Under the pieces are notes generated by a model. The model was given only the letters and a program-made list of their open reading frames with translations, ran no database searches and had not been told where the DNA came from. This document shows positions 50,123-63,334 of a DNA stretch of 64,000 nt, in pieces; position 1 is the stretch's first letter; every line of letters begins with the position of its first letter. This DNA comes from Inia geoffrensis (taxonomy: Eukaryota > Chordata > Mammalia > Artiodactyla > Iniidae): NCBI GenBank assembly GCA_036417435.1, contig CM070913.1, positions 94,045,373 to 94,109,372 of the forward strand, given 5' to 3'. A program made the translations under genes and the position numbers.

Positions 50123-50209
50123 ACTGGAGAGGGCAGACAGCAGTAGCAAGAAGAACTATAATCCTGCAGCCCATGGAACAAAAACCACATTCACAGAAAG
50201 ATAGACAAG

Positions 50210-51103
50210 ATGAAAAGGCAGAGGGCTATGTACCAGATGAAGGAACAAGATAAAACCCCAGAAAAACAATTAAATGAAGTGGAGATAGGCAACCTTCCAG
50301 AAAAAGAATTCAGAATAATGATAGTGAAGATGATCCAGGACCTTGGAAAAAGAATGGAGGCAAACACTGAGAAGATGCAAGAAATGTTTTACAAAGACCT
50401 TGAAGAATTAAAGAACAAACAAACAGAGAAAAATGATAAAATAACTGAAATGAAAAATACACTAGAAGAATCAATAGCAGAATAACTGAGACAGAAGAAG
50501 GATAAGTGACCTGGAAGACAGAATGGTGGAATTCACTGCTGTGGAACAGAATAAAGAAAAAAGAATGAAAAGAAATGAAGACAGCCTAAGAGGCCTCTGG
50601 GACAACATTAAATGCAACAACATTTGCATTATAGGGGTCTGAGAAGAAGAAGAGAAAGGACCCAAGAAAATATTTGAAGAAATTATAGTTGACAAATTCC
50701 CTAACATGGGAAAGGAAATAGCCACCCAATTCCAGGAAGTGCAGAGAGTCCCAGGCAGGAAAAACCCAAGGAGAAACACACCAGGACATATAGTAATCAA
50801 ACTGACAAAAATTAAAGGCAAAGAAAAATTATTAAAAGCAACAAGGGAAAAATGACAACATACAAGGGAACTACCGTAAGGTTAACAGCTGATTTCTCAG
50901 CAGAAACTCTACAAGCCAGAAGGGAGTGGCATGACATATTTAAAATGATGAAAGGGAAGAACCTACAGCCAAGATTACTTTACCCAGGAAGGGTCTCATT
51001 CAGATTCAACAGAGAAATCAAAAGCTTTATAGACAAGCAAAAGCTAAGAGAATTCAGCACCACCAAACTAACTCTACAACAAATGCTAAAGGAACTTCTC
51101 TAA
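50210..51103 (+). pseudogene. L1 ORF1 (RNA-binding chaperone), broken
   Basis: 50210-50485 encodes the start and a coiled-coil-rich N-terminal part (IGNLPEKEFRIMIVKMIQDL). The frame is then lost, with further stops near 50640 and 50850. The C-terminal part resumes at 50852-51103 (TADFSAETLQARREWHDIFK). Confidence 0.85.
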
Positions 51104-51189
51104 GTGGGAAACACAAGAGAAGAAAAGGACCTACAAAAACAAATCCAAAACAATTAAGAAAATGGTAATAGGAACATACATATAAATAA

Positions 51190-54100
51190 CTGCCTTAAAT
51201 ATGAATGGATTAAATGTTCCAACCAAAAGACACAGGCTCACTGAATGGATACAAAAACAAGACACATATATATGCTGTCTGCAAGAGACCCACTTCAGAC
51301 ATAGGGACACATACAAACTGAAAGTGAGGGGATGGAAAAAGATATTCCATGCAAATGGAAATCAAAAGAAAGCTGGAGTAGCAATACTCATATCAGATAA
51401 AATAGACTTTAAAATAAAGAATGTTACAAGAGACAAGGAAGGACATTACATAACGATCAAGGGATCAATCCAAGAAGAAGATTTAACAATTATAAATATA
51501 TATGCACCCAACATAGGAGCACCTCAATACATAAGGCAACTGCTAACAGCTATAAAATAGGAAATCAACAGTAACACAATAATAGTGGGGGACTTTAACA
51601 CCACACTTATACCAATGGACAGATCATCCAAACATAAAATTAATAAGGAAACACAAGCTTTAAATGACACAATAGATCAGATAGATTTAATTCATATTTA
51701 TAAGACATTCTATCCAAAAACAGCAGATTACACTTTCTTCTCAAGTGTGCATGGAATATTCTCCAGGACAGATCACATCTTGGGTCACAAATCAAGCCTC
51801 AGTAAATTTAAGAAAATTGAAATCATATCAAGCATCTTTTCTGACCACAACACTATGAGATTAGAAATCAATTACAGGGCAAAAAACATAAAAAACACAA
51901 ACACATGGAGGCTAAACAATACATTACTAAATAACCAAGAGATCACTGAAGAAATCAAAGAGGAAATAAAAAAATACCTTGAGACAAATGACAATGAAAA
52001 CATGATGATCTAAAACCTACGGGATGCAGCAAAAGCAGTTCTAAGAGGGAAGTTTATAGCATTACAATCCTACTTCAAGAAACAACAAACATCTCAAATA
52101 AACAATCTAATCTTACACCTAAAGGAACTAGAGAAAGAAGAACAAACAAAACTCAAAGTTAGTAGAAGGAAAGTAGTCATAAAGATCAGAGTAGAAATAA
52201 ACGAAATAGAAACAAAGAAAACAATAGCAAAGATCAATAAAACCAAAAGCTGGTTCTTTGAGAAGGTAAAAAAAATTGATAAACCATTAGCCAGACTCAT
52301 CAAGAAAAAGAGGGAGAGGACTCAAATCAATAAAATTAGAAATGAAAAAGGAGAAGTTACAACAGACACCACAGAAATACAAAGCATCCTAAGAGACTAC
52401 TGCAAGTGACCCTATGCCAATAAAATGGACAATCTGCAAGAAACGGACAAATTCTTAGAAAGGTATAACACTCCAAGACTGAACCAGGAAGAAACAGAAA
52501 ATATGAACAATCACAAATAATGAAATTGAAACAGTGACTTAAAATCTGCCAACAAACAAAAGTCCAGGACCAGATGGCTTCACAGGTGAATTCTATCAAA
52601 CATTTAGAGAAGAGCCAACACCCATCCTTATCAAACACTTCCAAAAAATTGCAGAGGAAGGAACACTCCCAACCTCATTCTACGTGGCCACCATCACCCT
52701 GATATCAAAACCAGACAAAGATACTACAAAAAGAGAAAATTACAGACCAATATCACTGATGAATATAGATGCAAAAATCTTCAACAAAATACTAGCAAAC
52801 AGAATCCAACAACACATTAAAAGGATCATACACCATGATGAAGTGGGATTTATCCCAGGGATGCAAGGATTCTTCAGTATTCACAAATCAATCAATGTGA
52901 TACACCATATTAACAAATTGAAGAATAAAAACCATATGATCATCTCAAGAGATGCAGAAAAAGCTTTTGACAAAATTCAACACCTATTTATGTTACAAAC
53001 TCTCCAGAAAGTGGGCATAGAGAGAACCGACCTCAACATAATAAAGGCCATATACAACAAACCGACAGCAAACATCATTCTCAATGGTGAAAAACTGAAA
53101 GCATTTCCTCTAAGATCAGGAACAAGACAAGGATGTCCACTCTCACCACTATTATTCAACATAGTTTTGGAAGCCCTATCCATGGCAATCAGAGAAGAAA
53201 AAGAAATAAAAGGAATACAAATTGGAAAAGAAGAAGTAAAACTGTCACTGTTTACAGATGACATGATACTATACATAGAGAATCCTAAAGATGCCACCAG
53301 AAAACTACTAGAGCTAATCAATGAATTTGGTAAAGTTGCAGGATACAAAATTAATGCACAGAAATCTCTTGCATTCCTACACACTAACAACAAAAGATCA
53401 GAAAGAGAAATTAAGGAAACAATCCCATGCACCACTGCAACAAAAAGAATAAAATACCTAGGAATACACCTACCTAAGGAGGTAAAAGACTTGTACTCAG
53501 AAAACTATATGTCACTGATGAAAAAAACCAAAGATGACACAAACAGATGGGAGAGGTATACCATGTTCTTGGACTGAAAGAATCAATATTGTGAAAATGA
53601 CTATACTACCCAAAGCAATCTACAGATTCAACGCAATCCCTATCAAATTACCAATGGTATTTTTTACAGAACTAGGACAAAAAAAATCTTAAAATTTGTA
53701 CGGAGACACAAAAGACCCCAAATAGCCAAAGCGGTCTTGAGGGAAAAAAGCGGAGCTGGAGGAATCAGACTCCCTGACTTCAGACTATACTACAAAGCTA
53801 CAGTGATCAAGACAATATGGTACTGGCACAAAAACAGAAATATAGATCAGTGGAACAGGATAGAAAGCCCAGAGATAAACCCATGCACCCATGGTCAACT
53901 AATCTATGACAAAGGGGGCAAGGATATACAATGGAGAAAAGACAGTCTCTTCAATAAGCGGTGCTGGGAAAACTGGAAGCTACATGTAAATGAATGAAAT
54001 TAGAACACTCCCTAACACCATACACAAAAATAAACTCAAAATGGACTAGAGACCTAAATGTAAGACTGGACACTATAAAACTCTTAGAGGAAAATATAGG

Positions 54101-54655
54101 AAAAACACTCTTTGACACAATTCACAGCAAGATCTTTTTTGACCCACCCTCTAGAGTAATGGAAATAAAAACAAAAATAAACAAATGGGACCTAATGAAA
54201 CTTAAAAGCTTTTGCACAGCAAAGGAAACTATAAACAAGACGAAAAGATAACCCTCAGAATGGAAGAAAATATCTGCAAATGAATCAACGGACAAAGGAT
54301 TAATCTCCAAAATACATAAACAGCTCATGCAGCTCAATATTAACAAAACAAACAACCCAATCCAAAAATAGGCAGAAGACCTAAATAGACATTTCTCCAA
54401 AGAAGACATACAGATGGCCAAGAGGCACATGAAAAGCTGCTCAACATCACTAATTATTAGAGAAATGAAAATCAAAACTACAATGAGGTATCACCTCACA
54501 CCAGTTAGAATGGGCATCATCAGAAAATCTACAAACAACAAATGCTGGAGAGGGTGTGGAGAAAAGGGAACCCTCTTGCACTGTAGGTGGGAATGTAAAG
54601 TGATACAACCACTATGGAGAACAGTATGGAGGTTCCTTAAAAAACTGAAAATCTA
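51190..54655 (+). pseudogene. L1 ORF2 (endonuclease and reverse transcriptase), broken
   Basis: Endonuclease domain about 51201-52013 (LQETHFR, IINIYAPN, GDFNTTL, SDHNTMRLEI), interrupted by a stop at 51558-51560. RT domain 52684-53577 ([27 protein letters not shown]). At the catalytic site the motif reads FTDD rather than FADD. The C-terminal Cys-rich segment ([19 protein letters not shown]) is at about 54560-54640. Several frameshifts and stops. Confidence 0.88.
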
Positions 54656-55199
54656 ATTACCATATGACCCAGCAATGCCACTACTGGGCATACACCCAGA
54701 GAAAACCATAACTCAAAAAGACACATGCACCCCAATGTTCATTGCAGCACTATTTGTGATAGCCAGGTCATGGAAGCAACCTAAATGACCATCGACAGAC
54801 AAATGGATCAAGAAGATGTGGTACACATATACAATGGAATATTACTCAGCCATAAAAAGGAAAGAAAATGGTCATTTGTGGAGACGTGGATGGACCTACA
54901 GACTGTCATACAGAGTGAAGTAAGTCAGAAAGAGAAAAACTAGTATCTTATACTAACGCATGTATGTAGAATCTAGAAAAATGGTACAGATGAACCAGTG
55001 TGCATGGCAGAAATAGAGACACAGATGGAGAGGACAAACGTATGGACACCAAGGGGGGAAAGTGGTGGGGGGAGGGTGGTGGTGGTGGGATGAATTGGGT
55101 GATTGGGATTGACATGTATACACTGATGTGTATAAAATAGATAACTAATAAGAACCTGCCGTATAAAATAAATAAAATTTAATTTAATAAGAATTGTAA

Positions 55200-56300
55200 A
55201 GAATTCCTAAATACCGTTTACTTATACTTCCCCAATTTTATTGCTTTACCACGTCTGCTTTCTCTATAAAAGAACATAGTTTTCGTGAAAGGTACGAGCA
55301 TGAGTTGCAGATGCGAGTCCTCTACGCTCCCCAGTGCTTCAGTATCTCCAACAAGGTCATTCTATTACTTAGTGGCCATAAAACTATCAAATTGAGGAAA
55401 TTAACGTAAATGTCGTACTATTACCTAATACACAAAACTTATACAAATTCCATCAATTGCCCAGATATGTCCAAGAAACAAAATTTGGGTTTGGTGTGCA
55501 GTGCCATCTCTGCACTGGAGCAGCCTTTCAGCCTTTTTCTTCTACGACCTCGTTTTTTAAAGTGCAAGGCATTTCCATGGTAAATGGCCATAACTTGTGT
55601 TTGCTAGATATTTCCTCACAATTTAGATTCAGGTTATGCATTTGGGGCAGGAATACTACAGAAATGACGTTGTGTCCTTCTCAGAGAATGACAGCAACAG
55701 TTCCCTGATATTTGTTTGTACCAGTAGTGGCAATATTAGTTTTGATTGCTTAATTAAGGTGGTAAATGCCAGATTTCTCTTTTACCAACTGTAATTAATA
55801 AGTATCTTGTGGGCAGATGTTCTGAAACTAATAAAATATCCTCTTATAAAGCTGTCACTCAAAAAAGAAAAAACCCAAAAACTGTCACTCACCCAGTTTT
55901 AGCATTCATTAATGATTCTTGCCTAAAACAAGTATTACTGTGCTGGCCACCAAATGGTCATTTCTTTTCGTATTTATTGATATTCAACTGTTTAAAAGAG
56001 TTTTCCCCTCTTCCCTAGTTGTTTATACATTTGCATATCTATATATCATTATGGATATATCGATTGTTATTTTATTCTTTGGGTTGTAACCTGTTATCAT
56101 TATTTATTTGGTCCCAGTTTTGGCCAGTGTGTTAGAGCTGCTTGCAGTGTCCTTCTGGGCTTGTTCTGTGGCCTAGCATGTGCTCTGTGCAGCATAAAGT
56201 CCCATGTGTGCTTGGGGAGTCTGTTGCAGTGGAGTAGAGCGCTCCACATGTCTGCTAGGTCCAGCTGGTTTAGAGTGTTGTTCAAATTGCCTGTTTCCTT
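55200..56300. other. Intergenic, nothing recognised
   Basis: AT-rich sequence with no exon or assigned repeat. Confidence 0.45.
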
Positions 56301-56306
56301 GCTGAA

Positions 56307-58345
56307 TGTCATGGGTTGAATTGTTTCCCTCCGAAAAGAGAAGTTGGAATCCTAACCCCCCACCTCAGAATCTGACCTTATTTAGAGACAGGGTCTTTAC
56401 AGAGATAACTATGTTCAAATGAGGTCTTTAGGGTGGGCCCTGAGCCAATATGACTGGTATCCTTATAAAAAGGAGAAATTTGGACACAAAATAGACACAC
56501 ATAAGGAGAAAAATGATGTGAAGAGACAACAGGAGAAGACGGAGACCTAGAAGTTGAAGACAGAAGCCCGGAACACATTCTCCCGTCACAGCCCTCAGGA
56601 GGAATCAACCCTGCTGGCACCTTGACTTCAGACTTGTAACCTCCAGAACTATGAAAAATATAAAAAATAAATTTCTGTTACTTAAACCACTCATTTTGTA
56701 GTACTCTGTTACAGCAGGCCTTGCAAACAAATGAAGATTTTGGCTGGAAGATACGGTGCTGCTTTAGCAAATACCTAAAAATGTGGAAGTTGCTTTGGAA
56801 TTGGTAGAGGATGGAAGAGTTTTGAGGTACTTGACAGAAAAAGCCCAGATTGCCTTGAGGACACTGTTGGTAGAAATACGAATGTTAAGGTAGTACTAGT
56901 GAGGTGTCAGACAAAAATGAGGGACGTGTTATTGGGAATCAGAGAAAAACAGCAGAGAACTTGGCTGACTTCTGTTCTAGTGTTTAATGGAAGGCAGAAC
57001 TTGTGAGTGATGAACTTGGATATTTAGCTGAAAAGATTGCTAAGCAAAGTGTTGAAGGCATGACAACTTCTTCGGAGAATGTATTGTTAAACATAAAGGA
57101 ACTAGATCATGAAGATCTGCAAGACTCTCAGCTTACTCATATTGCAAAAAACGAGAAAGCAAGCTCAGGAGAGAACACCAAGCATGTGGCCAGATGCTGC
57201 TTGCTCAAGAGATTATGGGTGTATGGCTTGTGAATCCAATTAATCATCTCAGCAGAAATGCTACCAACTTGGACTGAAGGGAACACAGCAAGGTTGAAAT
57301 GAAGGAACTTTGTCAAACTTCTGAGATTCTGACAGGCAGGAAACAGGCTGATAGAGCTATCTAGCTGTGAACATAGGTTATCCTTAAAGCAAAGGGAAGA
57401 ATGACCCTGAGGGCGGGGCCGCTTCCTTGGTTCCAGAAGGTGAAGCCTCCTTTTTAATTCCAGACGGCTGGCCCACCATCCAGGTTGAAGGGGCAGGGCC
57501 ACCACCCCAGTGGGCTCAGAGGACAGAGCATTTAGCCAAAGAGGGTTATTCTCAAGCCTTAACATCTAATGGAATTTACCCTGCTAGTTTTTGGACTTGG
57601 TTGGGACTCATAACACCCGTTTTCCTCATGATTCCTTTCTTTTGGAATGGGAATGTCTATTCCATGCCTATCTGATTATTGTATTTTGGAAGCAGATAAC
57701 TTCTGTGGTGTCACAGATTCACAGATGAAGAGGAATATTGCCCCAGGATGAATCATATCCCAAGTCTCACCCATACCTGATTTAGAGGAGATTATGGACT
57801 TAGAGTTGATGCTGGAGTGCATTAAGATTTGGGGGGGGGGGGGCCTTCCCTGGTGGCGCAGTGGTTGAGAGTCTGCCTGGCGATGCAGGGGACGCGGGTT
57901 CGTGCCCCGGTCCGGGAAAATCCCACATGCCGCGGAGCGGCCGGGCCCGTGAGCCATGGCCGCTGAGCCTGCGCGTCCGGAGCCTGTGCTCTGCAGCGGA
58001 AGAGGCCACAACAGTGAGTAGGCCCGCGTACCGCAAAAAAAAAAAAGAAAGAAAAAAAAGATTTGGGGGGGATGTTGGGCAGGGGTGAATGTATTTTGCA
58101 TGTGAAAAGCATATGAATTTGGTGGGGTGGGGAGGGGCAGGAGGGCAGACTGTTATGGGTTGAATTGCATCCTGTCAAAAAAGATGCTGGATTCCTAACC
58201 CCCAGTATCTCAGAATGTGAAGTTAATTAGAGACAGGGTCTTTACAGAGATAATCAAGTTTAAATTAGATCACAGGGTGAGACCTAAGCCAATATGACTG
58301 GTATCCTTACAAGAACCAGAAATTTGGACACAGAGATGGTAACAG
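56307..58345 (+). mobile_element. MaLR-type (ERVL-MaLR) provirus, decayed
   Basis: Left LTR about 56307-56733 (starts tgtcatgggttgaattg, contains ggtatccttataaaaaggag and an AATAAA near 56667). Internal sequence about 56734-58150 carries phrases known from MST/THE-type interiors ('tggaatgggaatgtctat', 'ggaagcagataacttctg', 'ccaagtctcacccatacctg'). A truncated right LTR begins at 58151 (tgttatgggttgaattgc). A SINE interrupts it at 57843-58056. Only short frames remain; none is functional. Confidence 0.7.
57843..58056 (+). mobile_element. CHR SINE, short form, inside the MaLR element
   Basis: ccttccctggtggcgcagtg to ccgcgtaccgc plus an A-rich tail. It is flanked by aagatttgggggg on both sides (about 57824 and 58058). 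Confidence 0.93.
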
Positions 58346-58359
58346 TGAGGCATGGGGTA

Positions 58360-59797
58360 CTGCAAGAATAAGCTGCCTCCTACAAGGTATGGTTCACTTT
58401 TTCACAGAAGGGAAGGGCCTCTACATCAGGAGTTAGTGGGTTCTGTGGGTAATACCGTGTCTGCCTCAACCATTCAACTCTGCCACTGCAGTGCAAAAGC
58501 AGCCAGACAGCAACACACAGCCAGATTGTGTCTGGCTGTGGTCCAAGGAAACTTGATGGACACTGATATTTGAATTTCAAATAATTTTCTCATTTCATAA
58601 AAGTTTGGATCTTTTTAACAATTTAAACATGTAAAAGCTTCTTAGCTTGCCAGCCATACAAATATGGGCTGCAATCTGTATTTGGCCTGCAGTCTGTAGT
58701 TTGCCAACATCTAGGCCATATCCCCGAGTGAAGAGCATACAGTGCAAAGTAGATCACGAGTTTGCTAGGCTGAGTCCTCGGATACTTCTCAGATATCAGT
58801 ACTCCAATTATCAATTATCAAGAGACAACTTTTCTAGTGCATGTTTACATAAGGGGTTAGTGCGCACTTAAGGTAGATGACTCTAATTCAGCAAGCCAAC
58901 TGTGTATTTGGTTTCCACCATCCCAACCCTACAGCTCTGAGTAAGCAATTATTTCAGCAATGTCAGAGCATGGCTGAGTTCAGTACTCTGCCTTGGGATG
59001 AGATTCCAGGCCTTCAAGTCTGTCCTTGTTGTGTTTAAGAGCCGATGTAACCAGAATAAGCCATCTCATCTCCTGCCCCAGATTTCCTCATTAATTTAAA
59101 ACTCTTCTAGGACAATAGTTCCTCAGTATTCTCATACTATGTACTAAAAAGTATCCACCTTGGAATATAAACAGGAATCTGAAAGGTTTTCTTGTCTCAG
59201 GAAAAAACCTAAACCACACACCCAGCTGTTCTTCAACAGTTTACTACCTACAGCTACTCCAGAACAACTTACCAGTTAAAGCCCTTCAGTGATAAGAAAT
59301 AGGAACTCATTCTGCTTAACTTCAGCAGAAAACAATATTTATTGAAAAGATGAGGAAGCACACAGAAGACCAGAAATCCAGGTTCAAAAGGGGCAGTATC
59401 CAAAGTTATTCTGAGAAATCAAAACAGCAAGAACTAACTGATGGTCTCAGTAGAATTCTGGGACAAGAATGGGTTCCAATATTTCCCTGCTGGTTCATGG
59501 GAGACTGAAATCGAGATGCAAACTCCTGGAAAAGAGGCTCCCATTTCCCAACAACGGCAGAGTGCTCACCTGTGACTGGTGGAAAGGACACCCTGAAAGA
59601 CCCACCGCAAGGGTGCACACACACAGGAGGGGTATTTCTCCAAAGAAATCTAAGCCGCTCTTACCGATCAATGCAGAACAGACACTGAACTGGTAAATAT
59701 AATCAGTGTTCATTATGGTGAGTGCTCTTAGGAAGCACCCCTGTTAACAACTGCCAGACCCACTTGCTGGATAAGTAAATTCATTTGGAATGAGAAC
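58360..59797. other. Intergenic, nothing recognised
   Basis: No exon or clear repeat. Confidence 0.45.
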
Positions 59798-59815
59798 TGA
59801 ATCCTTTCACTTATT

Positions 59816-60033
59816 TTTTTTTTTTTTTTTTTTTTTTTTTGAGGTACGCAGGCCTCTCACTGCTGCGGCCTCTCCCGCCGCGGAGCACAGGCTCCGGACG
59901 CGCAGGCTCAGCGGCCACGGCCCACGGGCCCAGCCGCTCCACGGCATGTGGGATCCTCCCAGACTGGGGCACGAACCCGCGTCCCCCACATCGGCAGGCG
60001 GACTCCCAACCACTGCACCACCAGGGAAGCCCC
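59816..60033 (-). mobile_element. CHR SINE, short form, with perfect 18-bp TSD
   Basis: T-run, then gaggtacgcaggcctctcac to ccaccagggaagcccc. tgaatcctttcacttatt occurs at 59798-59815 and 60034-60051. The exact TSD suggests a young insertion, close to the ZNF26 3' end. Confidence 0.96.
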
Positions 60034-60399
60034 TGAATCCTTTCACTTATTAAAAACTACATTATTTTAGTTATATTGCTAAGAAATAAAGAGACAACAC
60101 TTATCCTTAGCATTTAATGTGGAGAATATTAGAGCGCGTTATTCCACAAACTATCAAATATAACAAGTTACATTTTAAAATAAAATACCAAAAAATTTTA
60201 AAACACTATTCAGTGTTACTCAGGAAAGTCACACTCCATACCCCTTAACCTTCAGAGTATGTTCCTTGCCATTTTCCTGCTATTACTCTAGTTACATATT
60301 AAAATAAAAAACTTTACACTCTACCAAGACTTTCTTCAGCACCACATCTGGAACGCGACTCCCCATGTAACACAGCTTCAACGGGAAGTGCTTTCCTGA

Positions 60400-60405
60400 T
60401 TTATT
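60400..60405 (-). terminator. ZNF26: Candidate ZNF26 polyadenylation signal (AATAAA)
   Basis: First AATAAA on the minus strand after the stop, about 295 nt downstream. It predicts a 3' end near 60380. No second strong signal was seen before the SINE at 59816-60033. Confidence 0.5.
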
Positions 60406-60540
60406 AAAGTTACAAGGGTTTCTCAATATGAATTCCCCACGTTAAATCTTCATAATCAGGCTACCACTTCTGATACAGTTACTGCTCCGTACTCCTGCAA
60501 CTATTCTCTTGTATATAAAGATTTGTATGACTTACTTCTG

Positions 60541-60699
60541 AAAGCTTTTGCACATTCATTCCAAATATGATTGGCCTCTCTCTCGTATGATTAATTTGAT
60601 GACAGTATTTTTAGGACTTCCTGCCTCTATTATCCTCTGAAGTCTCCTGTGGATCAGCTTCTGTGAGAATGCTTCTAACATCTACTCTGCTCTGATTTC
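60541..60699 (-). pseudogene. Decayed zinc-finger remnant after the ZNF26 stop
   Basis: Downstream of the stop the minus strand still encodes finger-like fragments (HQINHTRERP, then MNVQKLSE) broken by stops and frame changes. This looks like an eroded former C-terminal extension of the array, now 3' UTR. Confidence 0.45.
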
Positions 60700-62051
60700 T
60701 CACTTGTGAGTTTTTCGATGTATTCGAAGCCCTGAATTCCAGCAGAAGGATTTCCCACATTCAGAGCATTTCCATGGCTTCTCTCCTGTATGAACTCTCT
60801 GATGTTCACTGAGAGATGACTTCTGAGTGAAGGCTTTCCCGCATTCACTGCATTTGTGGGGTTTTTCTCCTGAATGAGTCTTCTGGTGTATCTGAAGTGA
60901 CGCCTTCCTAGGATAGGCTTTCTCACATTCGCTGCATTCATAGGGCTTCTCTGTTGAATGAGTTCTCTGATGTATAATTAGCTGTGATTTCCCACAAAAG
61001 GCTCTCTCACAGAAGCTACACTCATAGGGTCTCTCTCCTGTGTGTGCTCTCCGGTGTATAACGAGGTATGACTTGCTGCTGAAGGCTTTCCCACACTCAC
61101 TGCACCCATAGGGCTTCTCTCCCGCGTGAGCTCTAAGATGCGCAGTGAGCTGTTCCTTCCTACCGAAGGCCTTCCCACATTCACTGCACTGATAAGGATT
61201 ATTTCCTGTGTGAATTCCCTGGTGCACAACGAGTTGTGTCTTCATGCTGAAGGCCTTCCCACAATCCCTGCACTGATAGGGCTTCTCTCCCGTGTGCATC
61301 CTAATGTGAACGAGGAGATACGACTTACTCCTGAAGGCTTTCCCACAGTCACTGCATTTATGGGGTTTCACTCCTGTGTGAGTTCTCTGGTGCACAATGA
61401 ATGGGGACTTCAGACTAAAGGCTTTCCCACATTCACTGCATTCATAGGGTTTCACTCCTGTATGGCTTCTCTGGTGTAAAATAAGCTGTGATTTCCAGCT
61501 GTAGGCTTTCCCACATTCACTGCAACCATAAGGTTTCCCTCCTGAGTGAATTTCCTGATGGACAATGAGCTGTGACCTGAATGAGAAGACTTTCCCACAC
61601 TCGATACAGGAGTAGGGCTTCTCTCCTGTGTGGACTCTCTGATGAGCGTTGAGGTTTGACTTGGCACTGAAGGCTCTCTCACATTTAGTGCATTCGTATG
61701 GTCTCTCTCCTGTATGAATTCTGAGATGTACAATGAGCTGTGATTTACAACGAAAAGCTTTCCCACATTCGTTACATACACAGTTTTTTTCTATACTATG
61801 AGTTCTTTGATGCTTAAGAAAATATGATTCATCACACCCATGAAACTGATCAGGATTCTGTCTTAGATAGCTTCTGGCTGAAGCTAAGTTTTGTGTCAAG
61901 CTTTTTCCATGTGTATTATATTTAAGGAGCCTTTGTCTTGAAGAAATGTGGCTTTTGCTCAGATGAAGCTTTCCAAATGCATTACAAGCATAGCTTCTCT
62001 CAACACTTTCGAGTTCATCTTGATTTTTCTGGTACCATTCTTTCCAACCTT
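60700..62051 (-). CDS. ZNF26: ZNF26 terminal exon: linker and 13 C2H2 zinc fingers (partial gene)
   Basis: The acceptor (t-rich tract, then ctag) lies just above 62051. The exon opens [20 protein letters not shown], its first G coming from an upstream exon outside the window. It encodes 449 complete codons plus a stop at 60700-60702. A spacer of about 90 residues includes a degenerate finger lacking its first Cys ([16 protein letters not shown]). Then come 13 intact 28-residue C2H2 fingers ending [14 protein letters not shown]. The spacer and finger series match human ZNF26 as remembered, including the unusual GNNPYQ and STEKPYE linkers. KRAB-A and KRAB-B exons should lie to the right of 64000; none is visible in 62052-64000. 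The methionine codon at 62094 is intronic and is not the start. Expected role: nuclear, KRAB-dependent repressor. Confidence 0.94.
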
Positions 62052-62504
62052 CTAGAAAAAAAAAAAACAAAAAACACCATATATTTAAAATCATAACACA
62101 AACCTAATATAGAACTAAAGGGCTTTAGAACTGCCGTGTGATGAGTGTTTTTCTTTTGGTCCAGGCCTCTGACACACTGGTTCAAAAGAAATACTGGTCA
62201 AGTGCACACACATCACATAACCAAGCATGGGGGCAAGGGGAAGTGAATCAAACCAAAATAAGTCCCTTTACAGAAATGGGTAGCCGATTAGCAGTGATCA
62301 AAAATGTTTTTCTAAAAATAGAAGTTTAAAAAATTTAGCCTGCACTTAGAAGCCAATGCCAACTATTTATGCCAATTTTATTATTGCAGGAGTTTACTCA
62401 TAAAGTTAATTCACAGGATACAGAATAGCTAGGTATGACATGTAGGTAGGTACAATGAGACGTTAAAAGAGAGACTGAGTGAGCCATAAGGAAAGTAAGG
62501 CAAA

Positions 62505-62655
62505 AGCATTCCAAACAGAAGGAAGAACAAGTGCAAAGCTCCTGGGGAAGGAACCTGTGTGGCATGGTTAAGGAACAGAATAAAGGCCAGGACAGCTGAG
62601 ACCCCCTGAGTGAATAGAGTGAAGGCAGGAACCAGATTAGGCAAGGCCCCAGGAA
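62505..62655. repeat. Direct repeat copy A in ZNF26 intron
   Basis: From caaaagcattccaaacagaa to gcaaggcccc. Very similar to 63335-63485 (copy B), with roughly a dozen differences by eye. The sequences outside the pair do not match. Confidence 0.8.
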
Positions 62656-63334
62656 AGAGTTTTCACCCAAAGGACTTTAATAAGAGGGGATCTCGATTTA
62701 TCTTGTGCTTTTAAAAGATCAGTGGCCGTTACATAAAAACGAATAGGAAAAGGGCAGAGAGACAAATGAAGAGCCACTGCAGCACTCCAGGATGACAGGA
62801 TGGGGCTGGCTGTCCTTCTGGAGCTGAGCAACGTGGACATACTTGGAGAGAGAACTAAGAAAGGTACTAATGGACTGGATGTGAGAACCCAGAGGAGGAG
62901 AGGACTTAGTAACTTCTAGATTTGAGACTTGAGAAGCAGGTGGTGCTGCTCTTTGAAACTGAAAACACTGAGAAAGAGACATGTTCGGAGGAAAAACAAA
63001 GGACTCTGTTTTGGATCTTATTACATCTGAGATCATAGTTAAGTACCCAAATGGAGAAGCAGATAGGCAGTTAGACCTCAGTTCAGTGTGCTCAGTAAAA
63101 AGTAGGCATCAACAGCACATACAAGGTATTAAATGATGTTAGGGATAACATCTTCTAGGGAACACATGTTAATTAAAAGGGATGCCAAAACAGCCCTGGA
63201 GCAGACGACATTTAAGGTTGGAGAGGAGATGCAGAGAGAATGGGAAAGTCCGTTTGTGAGGCCCAAACAGTGTGAAGATGACAGTGATAGCAAGACAAGG
63301 GTTAAAGGAAAGGAACAGCAGCCGTCCAGACAAA

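Larger units (their letters stand above)
50123..55195 (+). mobile_element. Near-full-length L1 retrotransposon, defective
   Basis: A cetartiodactyl-type L1 with a short leader, broken ORF1 (50210-51103), broken ORF2 (51190-54655), 3' UTR and a weak A-rich end near 55190. Stops and frameshifts in both ORFs mean it cannot encode full-length proteins. Confidence 0.93.

Noticed and set aside
62052..62094. Apparent N-terminal extension of the ZNF26 finger frame
   Set aside because: It is the polypyrimidine tract and acceptor of the intron; the exon begins at 62051.
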